Part shown: positions 1 to 8,319 of the stretch, in pieces | Layout: each line of letters begins with the position of its first letter | Numbering within the stretch: the first letter of the stretch is position 1 | Assembly: GCA_030655075.1 (NCBI GenBank) | Contig: JAURWE010000046.1 | Coordinates: forward strand, 124,001-188,000 | Length of the DNA stretch: 64,000 nt | From: Pararhizobium sp. | Lineage (GTDB): Bacteria; Pseudomonadota; Alphaproteobacteria; Rhizobiales; Rhizobiaceae | Direction: 5' to 3' | The notes under the pieces: model-generated | Databases searched by the model: none | Told to the model about the DNA's origin: nothing | What the model saw: the letters and a program-made list of their open reading frames with translations, nothing else | Translations under genes and position numbers: made by a program

Positions 1-1
1 C

Positions 2-1288
2 TATCGCCGCGTACCGCTGGCCGTGGCCCTGCCGCAGACGACGGCGCAGGTCGCGGCCCTGCTCAAATATTGCAGCCGTTATGATATTCCGGTCGTTCCG
101 CGCGGTGCCGGAACCTCGCTCTCCGGCGGCGCCATCCCCCAGGAAGATGCCGTCGTCATCGGCCTGTCGAAGATGAGCCGCATCCTCGATATCGATTTTG
201 CCAACCGCACCGCCACGGTTCAGGCCGGCGTCACCAACATCAACATCTCCGAAGCGGTGACGGCCGACGGCTATTTTTACGCACCCGATCCGAGTTCGCA
301 GCTTGCCTGCACCATCGGCGGCAATATCGGCATGAATTCCGGTGGCGCCCACTGTCTGAAATACGGCGTCACCACCAACAACCTGCTCGGCGTCAAGATG
401 GTCATGTTCGATGGCACGATCATCGAGCTTGGCGGCAAGGCGCTGGATGCGCCGGGCCTTGATCTGCTCGGCCTCGTCTGCGGCTCGGAGGGCCAGCTCG
501 GCATCGTCACCGAGGCCACCGTCCGCCTGATCGCCCGGCCGGAAGGCTGCCGCCCGGTCCTCTTCGGCTTTCCGACATCCGAGGAAGCCGGCACCTGCGT
601 CGCCGAAATCATCGGCACCGGCATCATTCCCGTCGCCATCGAATTCATGGACAAGCCGGCCATCGACATCTGCGAGGCCTTTGCCCATGCCGGCTACCCG
701 ATGGATGTCGAGGCGCTGCTGATCGTCGAGGTCGAAGGCTCGGATGCCGAAATGGATGCGATGCTCGCCAGCATCATCGAGATTGCCCGCAAGCACGGCG
801 TCAAGACCATCAAGGAAAGCCAGTCGGCCACCGAAGCGGCGCTGATCTGGAAGGGCCGCAAGTCCGCCTTCGGCGCCACGGGCCGCATCGCCGACTATAT
901 CTGCATGGACGGCACCGTGCCGCTCGGCCAGCTCTCCTATGTGCTAAAGAAGACCACCGAAATCATCGACCGCTACGGCCTGCGTGTCGCCAACGTCTTC
1001 CACGCCGGCGACGGCAACATGCATCCGCTGATCCTCTACAACATCAACGATCCGGAAGACGCCGCCCGCGCCGAACAGGCGGGCAATGAGATCCTCAAAC
1101 TCTGCGTCGATGCCGGCGGCTGTCTCACCGGCGAGCACGGTGTCGGCATCGAGAAGCGCGACCTGATGCGCCATCAATATTCCGATGCCGATCTCGCCCA
1201 GCAGATGGCGGTGCGATCGGCCTTCGATCCGCACTGGATTCTCAATCCCTCGAAAGTCTTCCCGCTCGACGGACGGCCTGCCGCATGA
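2..1288 (+). CDS. glcD: Glycolate oxidase subunit GlcD, 5' end outside window
   Basis: FAD-linked large subunit of glycolate oxidase, which oxidises glycolate to glyoxylate and passes electrons through GlcE and GlcF to the membrane. The frame is open from base 2, so the N-terminus (roughly 50 residues by comparison with the usual ~480) lies outside the window; the GTG at 23 is an internal codon. Visible are the PCMH-type FAD-binding region (RGAGTSLSGGAIP, GGNIGMNSGG) and the C-terminal oxidase domain (NVFHAGDGNMHP, GCLTGEHGVGIEKRD). The stop overlaps the glcE start in an ATGA, so the two are translationally coupled. D-lactate dehydrogenase relatives share the fold; the glcE and glcF neighbours settle the call. 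Confidence 0.95.
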   Translation, partial: YRRVPLAVALPQTTAQVAALLKYCSRYDIPVVPRGAGTSLSGGAIPQEDAVVIGLSKMSRILDIDFANRTATVQAGVTNINISEAVTADGYFYAPDPSSQLACTIGGNIGMNSGGAHCLKYGVTTNNLLGVKMVMFDGTIIELGGKALDAPGLDLLGLVCGSEGQLGIVTEATVRLIARPEGCRPVLFGFPTSEEAGTCVAEIIGTGIIPVAIEFMDKPAIDICEAFAHAGYPMDVEALLIVEVEGSDAEMDAMLASIIEIARKHGVKTIKESQSATEAALIWKGRKSAFGATGRIADYICMDGTVPLGQLSYVLKKTTEIIDRYGLRVANVFHAGDGNMHPLILYNINDPEDAARAEQAGNEILKLCVDAGGCLTGEHGVGIEKRDLMRHQYSDADLAQQMAVRSAFDPHWILNPSKVFPLDGRPAA

Positions 1289-2469
1289 CCGTGATCCACG
1301 AACCCGTTTCTGAGGAAGCCGCCAGCAGGCTGGTGAAGGCGGCCGGTGCCTCCGGCGCGTCGCTGACCATCCGGGGCGGCGGCACGCGGTCGCTCGCGGC
1401 ACTGGCCCCCGATTCCGACATCCTCTCCTCGGCAAGACTGTCCGGCATCGTCGACTACAATCCCGCCGAAATGACCCTGACCGCCAGGACCGGCACGCCG
1501 CTGGCCGATATCCAGTCAGCCCTTGCCGCAAACCGGCAGATGTTCGCCTTCGAGCCGCTCGATCTGCGCGCCGCACTCGGCACATCCGGCGTGCCCACCA
1601 TCGGCGGCGTCTTTGCCACCAATGCCTCGGGCCCGCGCCGCTTTGTCGCCGGAGCAGCCCGCGACAGCCTGCTCGGCCTGCGCTTCGTCAATGGCGGCGG
1701 AGAGATCATCAAGGCCGGCGGCCGGGTGATGAAAAACGTCACCGGCCTCGACCTGGCAAAGGTATTGGCCGGGTCTCACGGCACGCTCGCCTTCCTCACC
1801 GAAGTCACTTTCCGCGTGCTTCCGGTGCCACAAACCGCCGAGACGATCGTCATATCCGGTCTAAACGACGCCGAGGCAACCGCCGCCATGGCGACGGCCC
1901 TGTCGATGAGCGTCGAAGTGTCAGGTGCAGCACACCTGCCCGAAAGTGTCGCTGGCCGCTTCATCGATGGTCAGTTGCCGCACGGCCCCGCCACCGTGCT
2001 GCGGCTGGAAGGTCTCGCTGCCTCTGTATCGGTCCGGGCCGAAAAACTGAAAGCCGCCATGTCGTCCTTTGGTGCTGTCTCGCTGATCGGCCCGGAACAC
2101 ACCGCCGTGCTCTGGCAGCAGATCCGCGATGTCCACGCCTATGCGGATGGCACGTCGCGTCCGCTCTGGCGCATTTCTGTCGCTCCGATCATGGGCCACC
2201 AACTGGTGGCGGCCCTGCGGCTCGATACCGGCGTCGACGCCTTCTACGACTGGCAGGGCGGCCTCGTCTGGCTGCGCATGGAAAGCGACCCGGAAGCAGA
2301 GCTCATCCGCCGCTACATCAAGGCGCTCGGCGGCGGCCATGCCACCCTGCTGCGCGCGCCTGCCGCCGTTTTGGCCGCCACGCCGGTGTTTGAGCCGGAG
2401 GCCCCGGCGGTCGCTGCCCTGTCGGCGCGCGTGCGGCTGAAATTCGATCCGAAGGGGATATTCACGTGA
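1285..2469 (+). CDS. glcE: Glycolate oxidase FAD-binding subunit GlcE
   Basis: A 394-residue FAD-binding subunit of glycolate oxidase. It has a PCMH FAD-binding fold similar to GlcD (LTIRGGGTRS near residue 30, LGTSGVPTIGGVFATNASGP near 95-115) and a shorter C-terminal part. Its ATG overlaps the glcD stop by four bases. It is followed by an inverted pair of intergenic repeats before glcF, so the operon is interrupted by 235 bp of non-coding sequence. Length and order match rhizobial glcDEF operons. Confidence 0.94.
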   Translation: MTVIHEPVSEEAASRLVKAAGASGASLTIRGGGTRSLAALAPDSDILSSARLSGIVDYNPAEMTLTARTGTPLADIQSALAANRQMFAFEPLDLRAALGTSGVPTIGGVFATNASGPRRFVAGAARDSLLGLRFVNGGGEIIKAGGRVMKNVTGLDLAKVLAGSHGTLAFLTEVTFRVLPVPQTAETIVISGLNDAEATAAMATALSMSVEVSGAAHLPESVAGRFIDGQLPHGPATVLRLEGLAASVSVRAEKLKAAMSSFGAVSLIGPEHTAVLWQQIRDVHAYADGTSRPLWRISVAPIMGHQLVAALRLDTGVDAFYDWQGGLVWLRMESDPEAELIRRYIKALGGGHATLLRAPAAVLAATPVFEPEAPAVAALSARVRLKFDPKGIFT

Positions 2470-2485
2470 TGAGACTGTGGCGCGA

Positions 2486-2532
2486 TACCCCCCTCTGTCA
2501 CTTCGTGACATCTCCCCCTCAAGGGGGGAGAT
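2486..2532 (+). repeat. RIME-like hairpin repeat, copy 1
   Basis: Two adjacent hairpins: GTCAC-ttc-GTGAC, then ATCTCCCCC/GGGGGAGAT around a short loop. It lies just after the glcE stop and pairs with an inverted copy at 2627-2673, so that the 200-bp gap between glcE and glcF is one large imperfect palindrome. It resembles the Rhizobium-specific intergenic mosaic elements; that name is from memory of the family and was not checked by alignment. Confidence 0.85.
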
Positions 2533-2626
2533 TGGCTGAGGCACTTTCACAGCTCACCTTATTGGCCCGCAGTTCGCAATGCGTTCGGAAAGCGACGTTC
2601 TGGAATGATGGAAAACGCGAACTCCC

Positions 2627-2673
2627 GATCTCCCCCCTTGAGGGGGAGATGTCGCGCAGCGACAGAGGGGGGT
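2627..2673 (-). repeat. RIME-like hairpin repeat, copy 2 (inverted)
   Basis: Inverted copy of 2486-2532. The small hairpin here is GTCGC-gca-GCGAC, so both stem arms differ from copy 1 in matching fashion. It ends about 30 bases before the glcF start and so probably lies in the glcEF transcript. Confidence 0.85.
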
Positions 2674-2704
2674 ATGTTGCCACATCCACGGAGGCGAAAT
2701 TCTA

Positions 2705-4009
2705 ATGCAAACCTCCTTCACCCCCGAACAGCTTGCCGATCCGCATGTGGCCGAATCCGAGTCCATCCTGCGCAAATGCGTGCATTGCGGCTTCTGCACT
2801 GCCACCTGTCCCACCTATGTGACGCTCGGCAACGAGCTCGACAGTCCGCGCGGCCGCATCTATCTCATCAAGGAAATGCTGGAAAACGGCCGGGCTGCCG
2901 ACAAGGAGACGGTGACCCATATCGACCGTTGCCTGTCCTGTCTCGCCTGCACCACGACCTGTCCCTCCGGCGTCGATTATATGCATCTGATCGACAATGC
3001 CCGCATCCATATCGAACACACCTACACGCGCCCGCCAATGGAGCGGTTTATCCGCGCCGTTTTGGCCGCCGTTTTGCCCTATCCAAACCGCTTCCGGCTG
3101 GCCCTGCGCGCTGCGAAACTGGGACGCCCCTTTGCCGGGCTGATGAAGCGCCTGCCGCAGCTGAAATCCTTTGGCGCCATGCTCGATCTGGCGCCGCAGA
3201 CGATCCCCGCACCATCCGATGCGGCCAAACCCGGGCTGCATTCGGTTCCGGGCGAAAAGCGCGGCCGGGTGGCGCTGTTGACCGGCTGTGCCCAACCGGT
3301 GCTGAAGCCCGAGATCAACGAGGCCACCATCCGGCTTCTGACCCGCCTCGGTGTCGAGGTCGTGGTGCCCGCAGGCGAGGGCTGTTGTGGCGCGCTCGTC
3401 CACCACATGGGCCGCGAGGAGGCCGCCCTTGCGTCCGCCCGCCGCAATGTCGATGTCTGGATCAAGGCGGCGGAAGACGGCGGCCTCGATGCAATCATCA
3501 TCACCGCATCCGGCTGCGGCACCACCATCAAGGACTACGGCCACATGCTGCGGCTCGATCCGGCCTATGCCGCCAATGCCGCCCGCGTTTCGGCGCTGGC
3601 TAAAGATGTCACCGAATATCTGGCGGGGCTCGATCTGCCGCAGCAGGAGCCGAAAGGGTTCTCTGTGGCTTACCATTCCGCCTGTTCGATGCAGCATGGC
3701 CAGAAGATCACGCTCCAGCCGAAAAGCCTTCTGAGGGCTGCCGGTTTCGTCGTCCGCGATCCCGCCGAAGGCCACCTCTGCTGCGGATCGGCCGGCACCT
3801 ACAACATCATGCAGCCGGAAATTTCGGCGACGCTGAAAGAGCGTAAGCTCAAAAACATCAAGGCGACGAAAGCCGACATCATCGCCACAGGCAATATCGG
3901 CTGCATGACGCAGCTGGCCGCCGGTGCCGGCATGCCGATCCTGCACACGGTCGAGCTGCTCGACTGGGCCTATGGCGGCAAGATGCCGGCGGCGCTCTCA
4001 AATTGCTGA
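2705..4009 (+). CDS. glcF: Glycolate oxidase iron-sulfur subunit GlcF
   Basis: A 434-residue iron-sulfur subunit that carries electrons from GlcD/GlcE. The N-terminal ferredoxin-like region holds two [4Fe-4S] motifs, C25-x2-C28-x2-C31-x3-C35 and C76-x2-C79-x2-C82-x3-C86. Two CCG domains follow (EGCCGALVHHMG near 230, HLCCGSAGTYN near 360), as in GlcF and heterodisulfide-reductase-like proteins. It starts at the ATG 33 bases after the repeat at 2627-2673. It is the last gene of the glcDEF operon. Confidence 0.95.
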   Translation: MQTSFTPEQLADPHVAESESILRKCVHCGFCTATCPTYVTLGNELDSPRGRIYLIKEMLENGRAADKETVTHIDRCLSCLACTTTCPSGVDYMHLIDNARIHIEHTYTRPPMERFIRAVLAAVLPYPNRFRLALRAAKLGRPFAGLMKRLPQLKSFGAMLDLAPQTIPAPSDAAKPGLHSVPGEKRGRVALLTGCAQPVLKPEINEATIRLLTRLGVEVVVPAGEGCCGALVHHMGREEAALASARRNVDVWIKAAEDGGLDAIIITASGCGTTIKDYGHMLRLDPAYAANAARVSALAKDVTEYLAGLDLPQQEPKGFSVAYHSACSMQHGQKITLQPKSLLRAAGFVVRDPAEGHLCCGSAGTYNIMQPEISATLKERKLKNIKATKADIIATGNIGCMTQLAAGAGMPILHTVELLDWAYGGKMPAALSNC

Positions 4010-4132
4010 TTAATCCCGGGAGAACTTGCCATCGACAGTTTATGATCAACTGCGTAGATTCGAGATGAACTGCTCTCAACGTGCAGCAACTTTGTCGCGC
4101 CAAATTCGTATTGTAATCAGGGAGGATTTCCG

Positions 4133-4591
4133 ATGCGAAACTTGATTGTGATGGCCGCCATTCTGTCCGCTGCGGCGACCCCCGCCTTTGCCGCCGCCCG
4201 GCTTGCCTGCTCCTTGGATGATGCGGCCATGAAACTCTCGATCGAGAGCGGCGTCGCCAGCGCCGGTGAGCGGCTTTTCGATTTTCGCGGCGCCTTTGTG
4301 CTCAAGGATGCGGCGGTGCCGGAGGTGCTTCGCAGCAACCACCTCGACCGCACCAACCTGATGCAAAGCTGGCTGGACCGAAAGGATCTGCGCTTGCGGA
4401 TCCGTGCCGAGGGCGGCAGGGGCAACGGCCGCGCCTTTGCCGAACTCGTTATTCGCGCTGCTGCTGCCGGAGACCCCGGCGCCGGTTATGACGGCACCTA
4501 TAGCCTGACGGTGACGCCGCCCGCGCCGGATGGCGCTGCAACCCAGCCGCTCACGGTCGGCGGCAAGGTCCATTGCACGCTCGGCACATAA
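4133..4591 (+). CDS. Hypothetical secreted protein
   Basis: A 152-residue protein with a clear Sec signal peptide (MRNLIVMAAILSAAATPAFA, cleavage after the AFA near residue 20). The mature part has no motif I recognise; it contains two Cys (LACSLDDA near 25 and VHCTLGT at the end) that could form one disulfide in the periplasm. A GGAGG ribosome site lies about 10 bases before the ATG. It is separated from glcF by 123 bp and converges on the L,D-transpeptidase gene, so it is probably a single-gene unit. No function is proposed. Confidence 0.7.
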   Translation: MRNLIVMAAILSAAATPAFAAARLACSLDDAAMKLSIESGVASAGERLFDFRGAFVLKDAAVPEVLRSNHLDRTNLMQSWLDRKDLRLRIRAEGGRGNGRAFAELVIRAAAAGDPGAGYDGTYSLTVTPPAPDGAATQPLTVGGKVHCTLGT

Positions 4592-4615
4592 AAAAGAGCC
4601 GCATGGCTGCGGCTC
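4590..4615 (-). terminator. Rho-independent terminator of the first L,D-transpeptidase gene
   Basis: Perfect 8-bp stem (4596-4603 with 4608-4615) and TGGC loop, followed on the minus strand by six T (4595-4590). It lies just after the stop at 4642 and touches the stop codon of the convergent plus-strand gene. Confidence 0.85.
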
Positions 4616-4641
4616 CCGGACTTTCCAGATGATGGCCGGCC

Positions 4642-5337
4642 TCAGCCGCCGAAAATCGTGCGCAAAATATCGACGCCGCGGTCGTCGTAGCTGACTTCGC
4701 CCTGCTTGTTGCCGGGGCCGACGACGATGACCTTGGTGCCGATATCGGCCTGTTCGTACAGGTGCTCGATATCCTTGTTCATCATGCGGATGCAGCCCGA
4801 CGACATGTTCTGGCCGATCGTCCAGGGCTGGTTTGTGCCGTGGATGCGGAAGATCGTGTCGCGGCCGCCCTTGTAGAGATACATGGCGCGGGCGCCGAGC
4901 GGATTATCCTCGCCGCCTTCCTGCGTCATCGGCAGGATGCGGCCCTTCTTGGCTTCGCGTCGGCGCATTTCGGCCGGCGGCGTCCAGCTCGGCCATTCGG
5001 CCTTGCGTCCGACCTTCACCACGCCCGACCAGCCAAAACCTTCGCGACCGACGCCGATGCCGTAGCGCGTTGCGCGGTTGCCGCCTTCGACCAGATAGAG
5101 AAACTTGTTGTTGGTATCGACGATGATCGTGCCTGGCGCTTCGTCGGTCATCAGGCGCACCTTCCGGCGCATGAATTCCTTCTTCGGCAGTTTCGACTGG
5201 GCGACGGTGACCACATCGGAGCGGCCTATCCGCTGTCCGTCCGCCTGTCCCGGACCAAAGGCGCTCGCACCCGGAGCCGTGAAAAGAACAGATGCCGCAA
5301 TCAGGCCTGCGGACAGGATATGCAAACGCTTCGCCAT
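4642..5337 (-). CDS. L,D-transpeptidase, YkuD family
   Basis: A 231-residue periplasmic enzyme that forms 3-3 crosslinks in peptidoglycan or anchors proteins to it. A signal peptide covers residues 1-26 (cut after GASA). The YkuD domain covers about 68-215 and carries the catalytic motif with H166 (RIHGTN) and C182 (SSGCIRMM). The gene is followed by a good terminator and preceded by a second, related transpeptidase gene on the same strand, from which it is separated by that gene's own terminator. Which of the two reactions it performs cannot be read from sequence. Confidence 0.92.
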   Translation of the reverse strand: MAKRLHILSAGLIAASVLFTAPGASAFGPGQADGQRIGRSDVVTVAQSKLPKKEFMRRKVRLMTDEAPGTIIVDTNNKFLYLVEGGNRATRYGIGVGREGFGWSGVVKVGRKAEWPSWTPPAEMRRREAKKGRILPMTQEGGEDNPLGARAMYLYKGGRDTIFRIHGTNQPWTIGQNMSSGCIRMMNKDIEHLYEQADIGTKVIVVGPGNKQGEVSYDDRGVDILRTIFGG

Positions 5338-5430
5338 GGACGATTCCCTCTTGATCTCGTTGGCGCCACGCTAAGACAAGCCGGGGCCAAATCAAGCTGA
5401 AACTCGCAGGAATAAAGCGATTGTGATGAA

Positions 5431-5462
5431 AATCGGGCAGGGTGTTTCCAACCTGCCCGATT
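5431..5462 (-). terminator. Terminator hairpin of the second L,D-transpeptidase gene
   Basis: Perfect 11-bp stem (5431-5441 with 5452-5462) and 10-base loop directly after the stop at 5474 on the minus strand. The T tract is short, so termination strength is uncertain. Confidence 0.65.
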
Positions 5463-5473
5463 TTGGCTGTTTC

Positions 5474-6253
5474 TCAGATGACGATGACCCGGGTGCCGAC
5501 GTTCACGCGCTCATAGAGATCGACGACATCCTCGTTGCGCATGCGGATGCAGCCGGACGAAACCGCAAAGCCGATCGTCCAGGGGGCATTCGTGCCGTGG
5601 ATGCGGTAGAGTGTCGAGCCGAGATACATGGCGCGGGCGCCGAGCGGATTTTCCGGCCCGCCATCCATCGAGACCGGCAGGAAGTGACCCTTGGCCGCCT
5701 CGCGGGCGCGCATTTCCGACGGTGGATTCCATTCCGGCCATTCGGCCTTGCGGGTGATCTTGTGGGTGCCGGCCCATTCGAAACCGGGCTTGCCGACGCC
5801 GACGCCGTAGCGCCGCGCCTGGCCGTTGCCGAGCACGAGATAGAGGAAGCGGTTGTTGGTGTCGATCACCAGCGTGCCGGCCTTCTGCGACGTCTCGTAG
5901 GCCACCGTCTGCGGCAGGAACTGCGGTTCCAGCTGCCGGCGCACCGGACGTTCTGCCCGTACTGCAGAGACCTGCTGCACGATGGCGACGCCCGAGCGGC
6001 GCATGACGCGCTGCTGCACCTGCGGCTGGTAGCGGCGCACCTGCACCTGCTGCTGATAACCGAATGGTTTCCGGGTGGTCTGCTGCATCTGCCTGCGGTA
6101 GACGACGGGCTCGACGCCGTCGCCGCCGAGCTGCATCAGCCACGGGGCTGTCAGGTCAGGGCTGACGATGACGGGCGGCCGTTCGCCCGACAGTGCCGGG
6201 CCGGCCAGCGTGGACAGAAGGATCGAGGCAAGGATCAGGGATTTTTTCATCAT
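5474..6253 (-). CDS. L,D-transpeptidase, YkuD family, with Gln/Arg-rich spacer
   Basis: A 259-residue paralogue of the adjacent 4642-5337 gene. A signal peptide covers about residues 1-22, then a Gln/Arg-rich stretch of about 70 residues (around 50-115) precedes the YkuD domain at 125-259. Catalytic H219 (RIHGTN) and C235 (SSGCIRMR) are present. The basic spacer is absent from the neighbour and could bind anionic envelope polymer, which is an inference. Rhizobiales carry many such paralogues, in keeping with polar growth and 3-3 crosslinked peptidoglycan. Confidence 0.92.
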   Translation of the reverse strand: MMKKSLILASILLSTLAGPALSGERPPVIVSPDLTAPWLMQLGGDGVEPVVYRRQMQQTTRKPFGYQQQVQVRRYQPQVQQRVMRRSGVAIVQQVSAVRAERPVRRQLEPQFLPQTVAYETSQKAGTLVIDTNNRFLYLVLGNGQARRYGVGVGKPGFEWAGTHKITRKAEWPEWNPPSEMRAREAAKGHFLPVSMDGGPENPLGARAMYLGSTLYRIHGTNAPWTIGFAVSSGCIRMRNEDVVDLYERVNVGTRVIVI

Positions 6254-6446
6254 CGGACGTACTCACTACCTTATCGCCGAAATTGTTCGATGACCCACCG
6301 TGGCACCTCTGCCCAAGCGAATGGTAAATGCCGGTTCGTGAAAAGGCCGATGAAGAAATAAACCGTTGGGTAGGGTTATCGCCTGCTTTAGGAACGTGGT
6401 TGGCAATTGGTAAAGGCGGCCAAAAATACCGTCAGGGGGAGTTTTG

Positions 6447-7076
6447 ATGACGAAAACCGGCTTGATTTCGGGCGAGGATGGGACGACGCGTTGCGCCTGG
6501 CATGGCGGGCTTGAGGATTATCGCCGCTATCACGATGAAGAGTGGGGCAGGCCGGTGACGGACGACCGCCGCCTGTTCGAAAAGATCTGCCTTGAAGGCT
6601 TCCAGTCCGGCCTCTCCTGGCTGACGATCCTGAGGAAACGCGAGGCCTTCCGCGCCGCCTTTGCCGGTTTCGAGATCGGCCGGGTCGCGGCCTTCGGTGA
6701 CGATGACATCGCCCGCTGCCTTGCCGATACCGGCATCGTCCGCCATCGCGGCAAAATCGTCTCCACCATCAACAATGCCAAACGGGCCCTGGAGATGCAG
6801 GCCGAGTTCGGCTCGCTCGCCCGCTATTTCTGGAGCCATGAGCCTGGGCCGGACGAGCGCCCAAAGATCGTTTCCTACGAAAATCTCGTCGCCAACCCGA
6901 TCACCCCAACCTCGACCCGGATTTCAAAGGACCTGAAAAAACGCGGCTGGACCTTCGTCGGCCCGACAACCATCTACGCCTTCATGCAGGCCATGGGTCT
7001 CGTCAACGACCACATCGAGGGCTGTTTCTGCCGGGCAGGGGTGGAGGAGATGCGGCGGGCGCTGGTTCGGCCTTGA
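6447..7076 (+). CDS. tag: DNA-3-methyladenine glycosylase I
   Basis: A 209-residue base-excision repair glycosylase that removes 3-methyladenine from alkylated DNA. The zinc ligands known from E. coli Tag are in place: C16 (RCAW), H29 (YHDEEWG), H189 and C193 (NDHIEGCF). The ATG at 6447 is preferred over the TTG at 6444 because of a GGGGGAG ribosome site about 6 bases upstream. It is a single gene with divergent upstream and convergent downstream neighbours. Confidence 0.95.
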   Translation: MTKTGLISGEDGTTRCAWHGGLEDYRRYHDEEWGRPVTDDRRLFEKICLEGFQSGLSWLTILRKREAFRAAFAGFEIGRVAAFGDDDIARCLADTGIVRHRGKIVSTINNAKRALEMQAEFGSLARYFWSHEPGPDERPKIVSYENLVANPITPTSTRISKDLKKRGWTFVGPTTIYAFMQAMGLVNDHIEGCFCRAGVEEMRRALVRP

Positions 7077-7100
7077 GGGCGCAAAGACCGGAAAAGCCTC

Positions 7101-7355
7101 TTATTTTCGAACGATCCCACCCATGCGGCTGCGTGAGTCAATCCCGCTCATGAGCTCATCATGAACATCATCCGGGGCGTCTTCCAGCCTGTAGGCGACG
7201 GCGTAGGGTCTGCCGGCGAGCTGCCGGTACTGAGCGGCGGACAGGATGACCAGTTTTTCCTTGCCGCGTTTGGTGAGAGCGACGGGCTCGATCAACGCCG
7301 CATCGAGTATCTCGCCGGACACACGGTTCATATCGGAGAAGGTGAACTGCTTCAT
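7101..7355 (-). CDS. Type II antitoxin, Phd/YefM family, without adjacent toxin
   Basis: An 84-residue protein with the Phd/YefM pattern: an N-terminal DNA-binding strand-helix unit (FSDMNRVSGEILDAA), then a segment like PVALTKRGKEKLVILS, and a flexible C-terminal tail that would wrap a toxin. No RelE, Doc or other toxin gene lies on either side: tag ends 24 bases downstream and about 100 bp of non-coding sequence lies upstream. It is therefore an orphan, or it pairs with a toxin elsewhere. A short ATACGTAT palindrome 29 bases upstream is a candidate autoregulatory site. Confidence 0.8.
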   Translation of the reverse strand: MKQFTFSDMNRVSGEILDAALIEPVALTKRGKEKLVILSAAQYRQLAGRPYAVAYRLEDAPDDVHDELMSGIDSRSRMGGIVRK

Positions 7356-7383
7356 GGCGCATCTTCAAGCTGAATTATGTGAT

Positions 7384-7391
7384 ATACGTAT
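7384..7391. promoter_or_regulatory. Short palindrome upstream of the Phd-like gene
   Basis: ATACGTAT inside an AT-rich stretch about 29 bases before the antitoxin start. Phd/YefM antitoxins usually repress their own promoter through palindromes of this size. The assignment is inferred from position alone. Confidence 0.35.
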
Positions 7392-7423
7392 TATGCCCAA
7401 TTGACGTAAATGATAAGAATGTT

Positions 7424-7449
7424 GAGGCGCCGACCGCTGCCGGCGCCTC
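7424..7449 (-). terminator. Hairpin downstream of the DUF305 gene
   Basis: Perfect 9-bp GC stem (7424-7432 with 7441-7449), 8-base loop, 15 bases after the stop of the minus-strand DUF305 gene. There is no clear T run, so it may stabilise the 3' end rather than terminate transcription alone. Confidence 0.5.
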
Positions 7450-7463
7450 TGCTCGCTGAAAAA

Positions 7464-7868
7464 TCAGCCGCCGTTTTTCGCCAGCCAGTCCTTCATCATT
7501 TTGATCTCGCCTTCCTGCGCGGCAATGATCTCGGTGGCGAGTTTGCGCAGGGCCTCGTCTTTGCCGTACTCCAGCTCGATCTTCGCCATGTCGATGGCGC
7601 CCTGATGGTGGGCGATCATGCCGCTGACGAAATCGACATCCGTGTTGCCGGTAAAGGTGATGTCCATGCCTTCGTGCATGGTGGCGTTCGCCTTGGCAAA
7701 GGCCGTGCTCGACGGGCCGGTGTCCCCCTTCGGAGCCCCCATGTCCATCGACCCCTCGTCCATATTGGAATGATCCATCTTGGAGTGGTCCATGGTCTCC
7801 TGCGCAAGCGCCGGAGCGGTGAAAGTCAGGGCTGCGACCGTGGCAGCCAGTATCATCTTCGAAAACAT
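7464..7868 (-). CDS. DUF305 family secreted protein
   Basis: A 134-residue protein with a signal peptide (residues 1-22, ending ALAQ), a Met/His/Asp-rich segment (about 24-45, several MDHSxMD units) and a DUF305 ferritin-like helical domain with the typical HHQGAIDMA motif. DUF305 proteins are periplasmic or secreted and several have been linked to copper binding; the Met/His repeats suggest metal binding here too. The ATG at 7868 is chosen over a longer open frame because a GGAG site precedes it and the signal peptide starts there. It sits downstream of another small secreted Cys-rich protein. Confidence 0.85.
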   Translation of the reverse strand: MFSKMILAATVAALTFTAPALAQETMDHSKMDHSNMDEGSMDMGAPKGDTGPSSTAFAKANATMHEGMDITFTGNTDVDFVSGMIAHHQGAIDMAKIELEYGKDEALRKLATEIIAAQEGEIKMMKDWLAKNGG

Positions 7869-7920
7869 CTGTGGTCTCCATTCAGTCTGAAAAGGTGAAA
7901 TCTTTGCGCAGTATCTCGGC

Positions 7921-8253
7921 TCAGGCCTTTGGAGGCGGGTGAACGGGCTCGATCGCGCTGTCTTCCATCGCCTGCTGCCGGGAAGATACGATGACAAGGC
8001 TGGGGGCAAGGCGCTGGAATGCTGCGGTAGCCGCAGGCACGACGGCGAAACAGGCGGCGCACAGCATCGGATGAATTTGCTTGCCGCAACATCCCGGCGC
8101 TTGCTCGTCCTCACAGCGATGCGTCGCGTTTGCCGTGGCCGCGCTCGTTTGCGCATGGGATTTTTCGGGCATTGCCTCGACCTGCGCAAGCACGGGCGTC
8201 CAGCCGCTGATGGCCGAGCAAAGAACGAAGAGAAGAATGAGGAGGCGGCGCAT
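7921..8253 (-). CDS. Hypothetical secreted Cys-rich small protein
   Basis: About 110 residues starting at a hydrophobic signal (MRRLLILLFVLCSAISGW, ending VLAQ), with an in-frame start also possible at 8304. The mature part has several Cys and His (CEDEQ, GCCGKQIHP, LCAACF) that could bind a metal or form disulfides. It lies 52 bases upstream of the DUF305 gene on the same strand, so the two may be co-transcribed. I do not recognise the family; a periplasmic metal role is only suggested by the neighbour and the Cys/His content. Confidence 0.55.
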   Translation of the reverse strand: MRRLLILLFVLCSAISGWTPVLAQVEAMPEKSHAQTSAATANATHRCEDEQAPGCCGKQIHPMLCAACFAVVPAATAAFQRLAPSLVIVSSRQQAMEDSAIEPVHPPPKA

Positions 8254-8319
8254 CATGGCAGCATGCGCAAGGATTGTTGCAAAAACAAGATGGCTCAGTG
8301 CCATCAAGATTTTGATGGC

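Noticed and set aside
7869..8189. N-terminal extension of the DUF305 gene
   Set aside because: It would precede a clear signal peptide with antisense-like sequence; the ATG at 7868 has a GGAG site.
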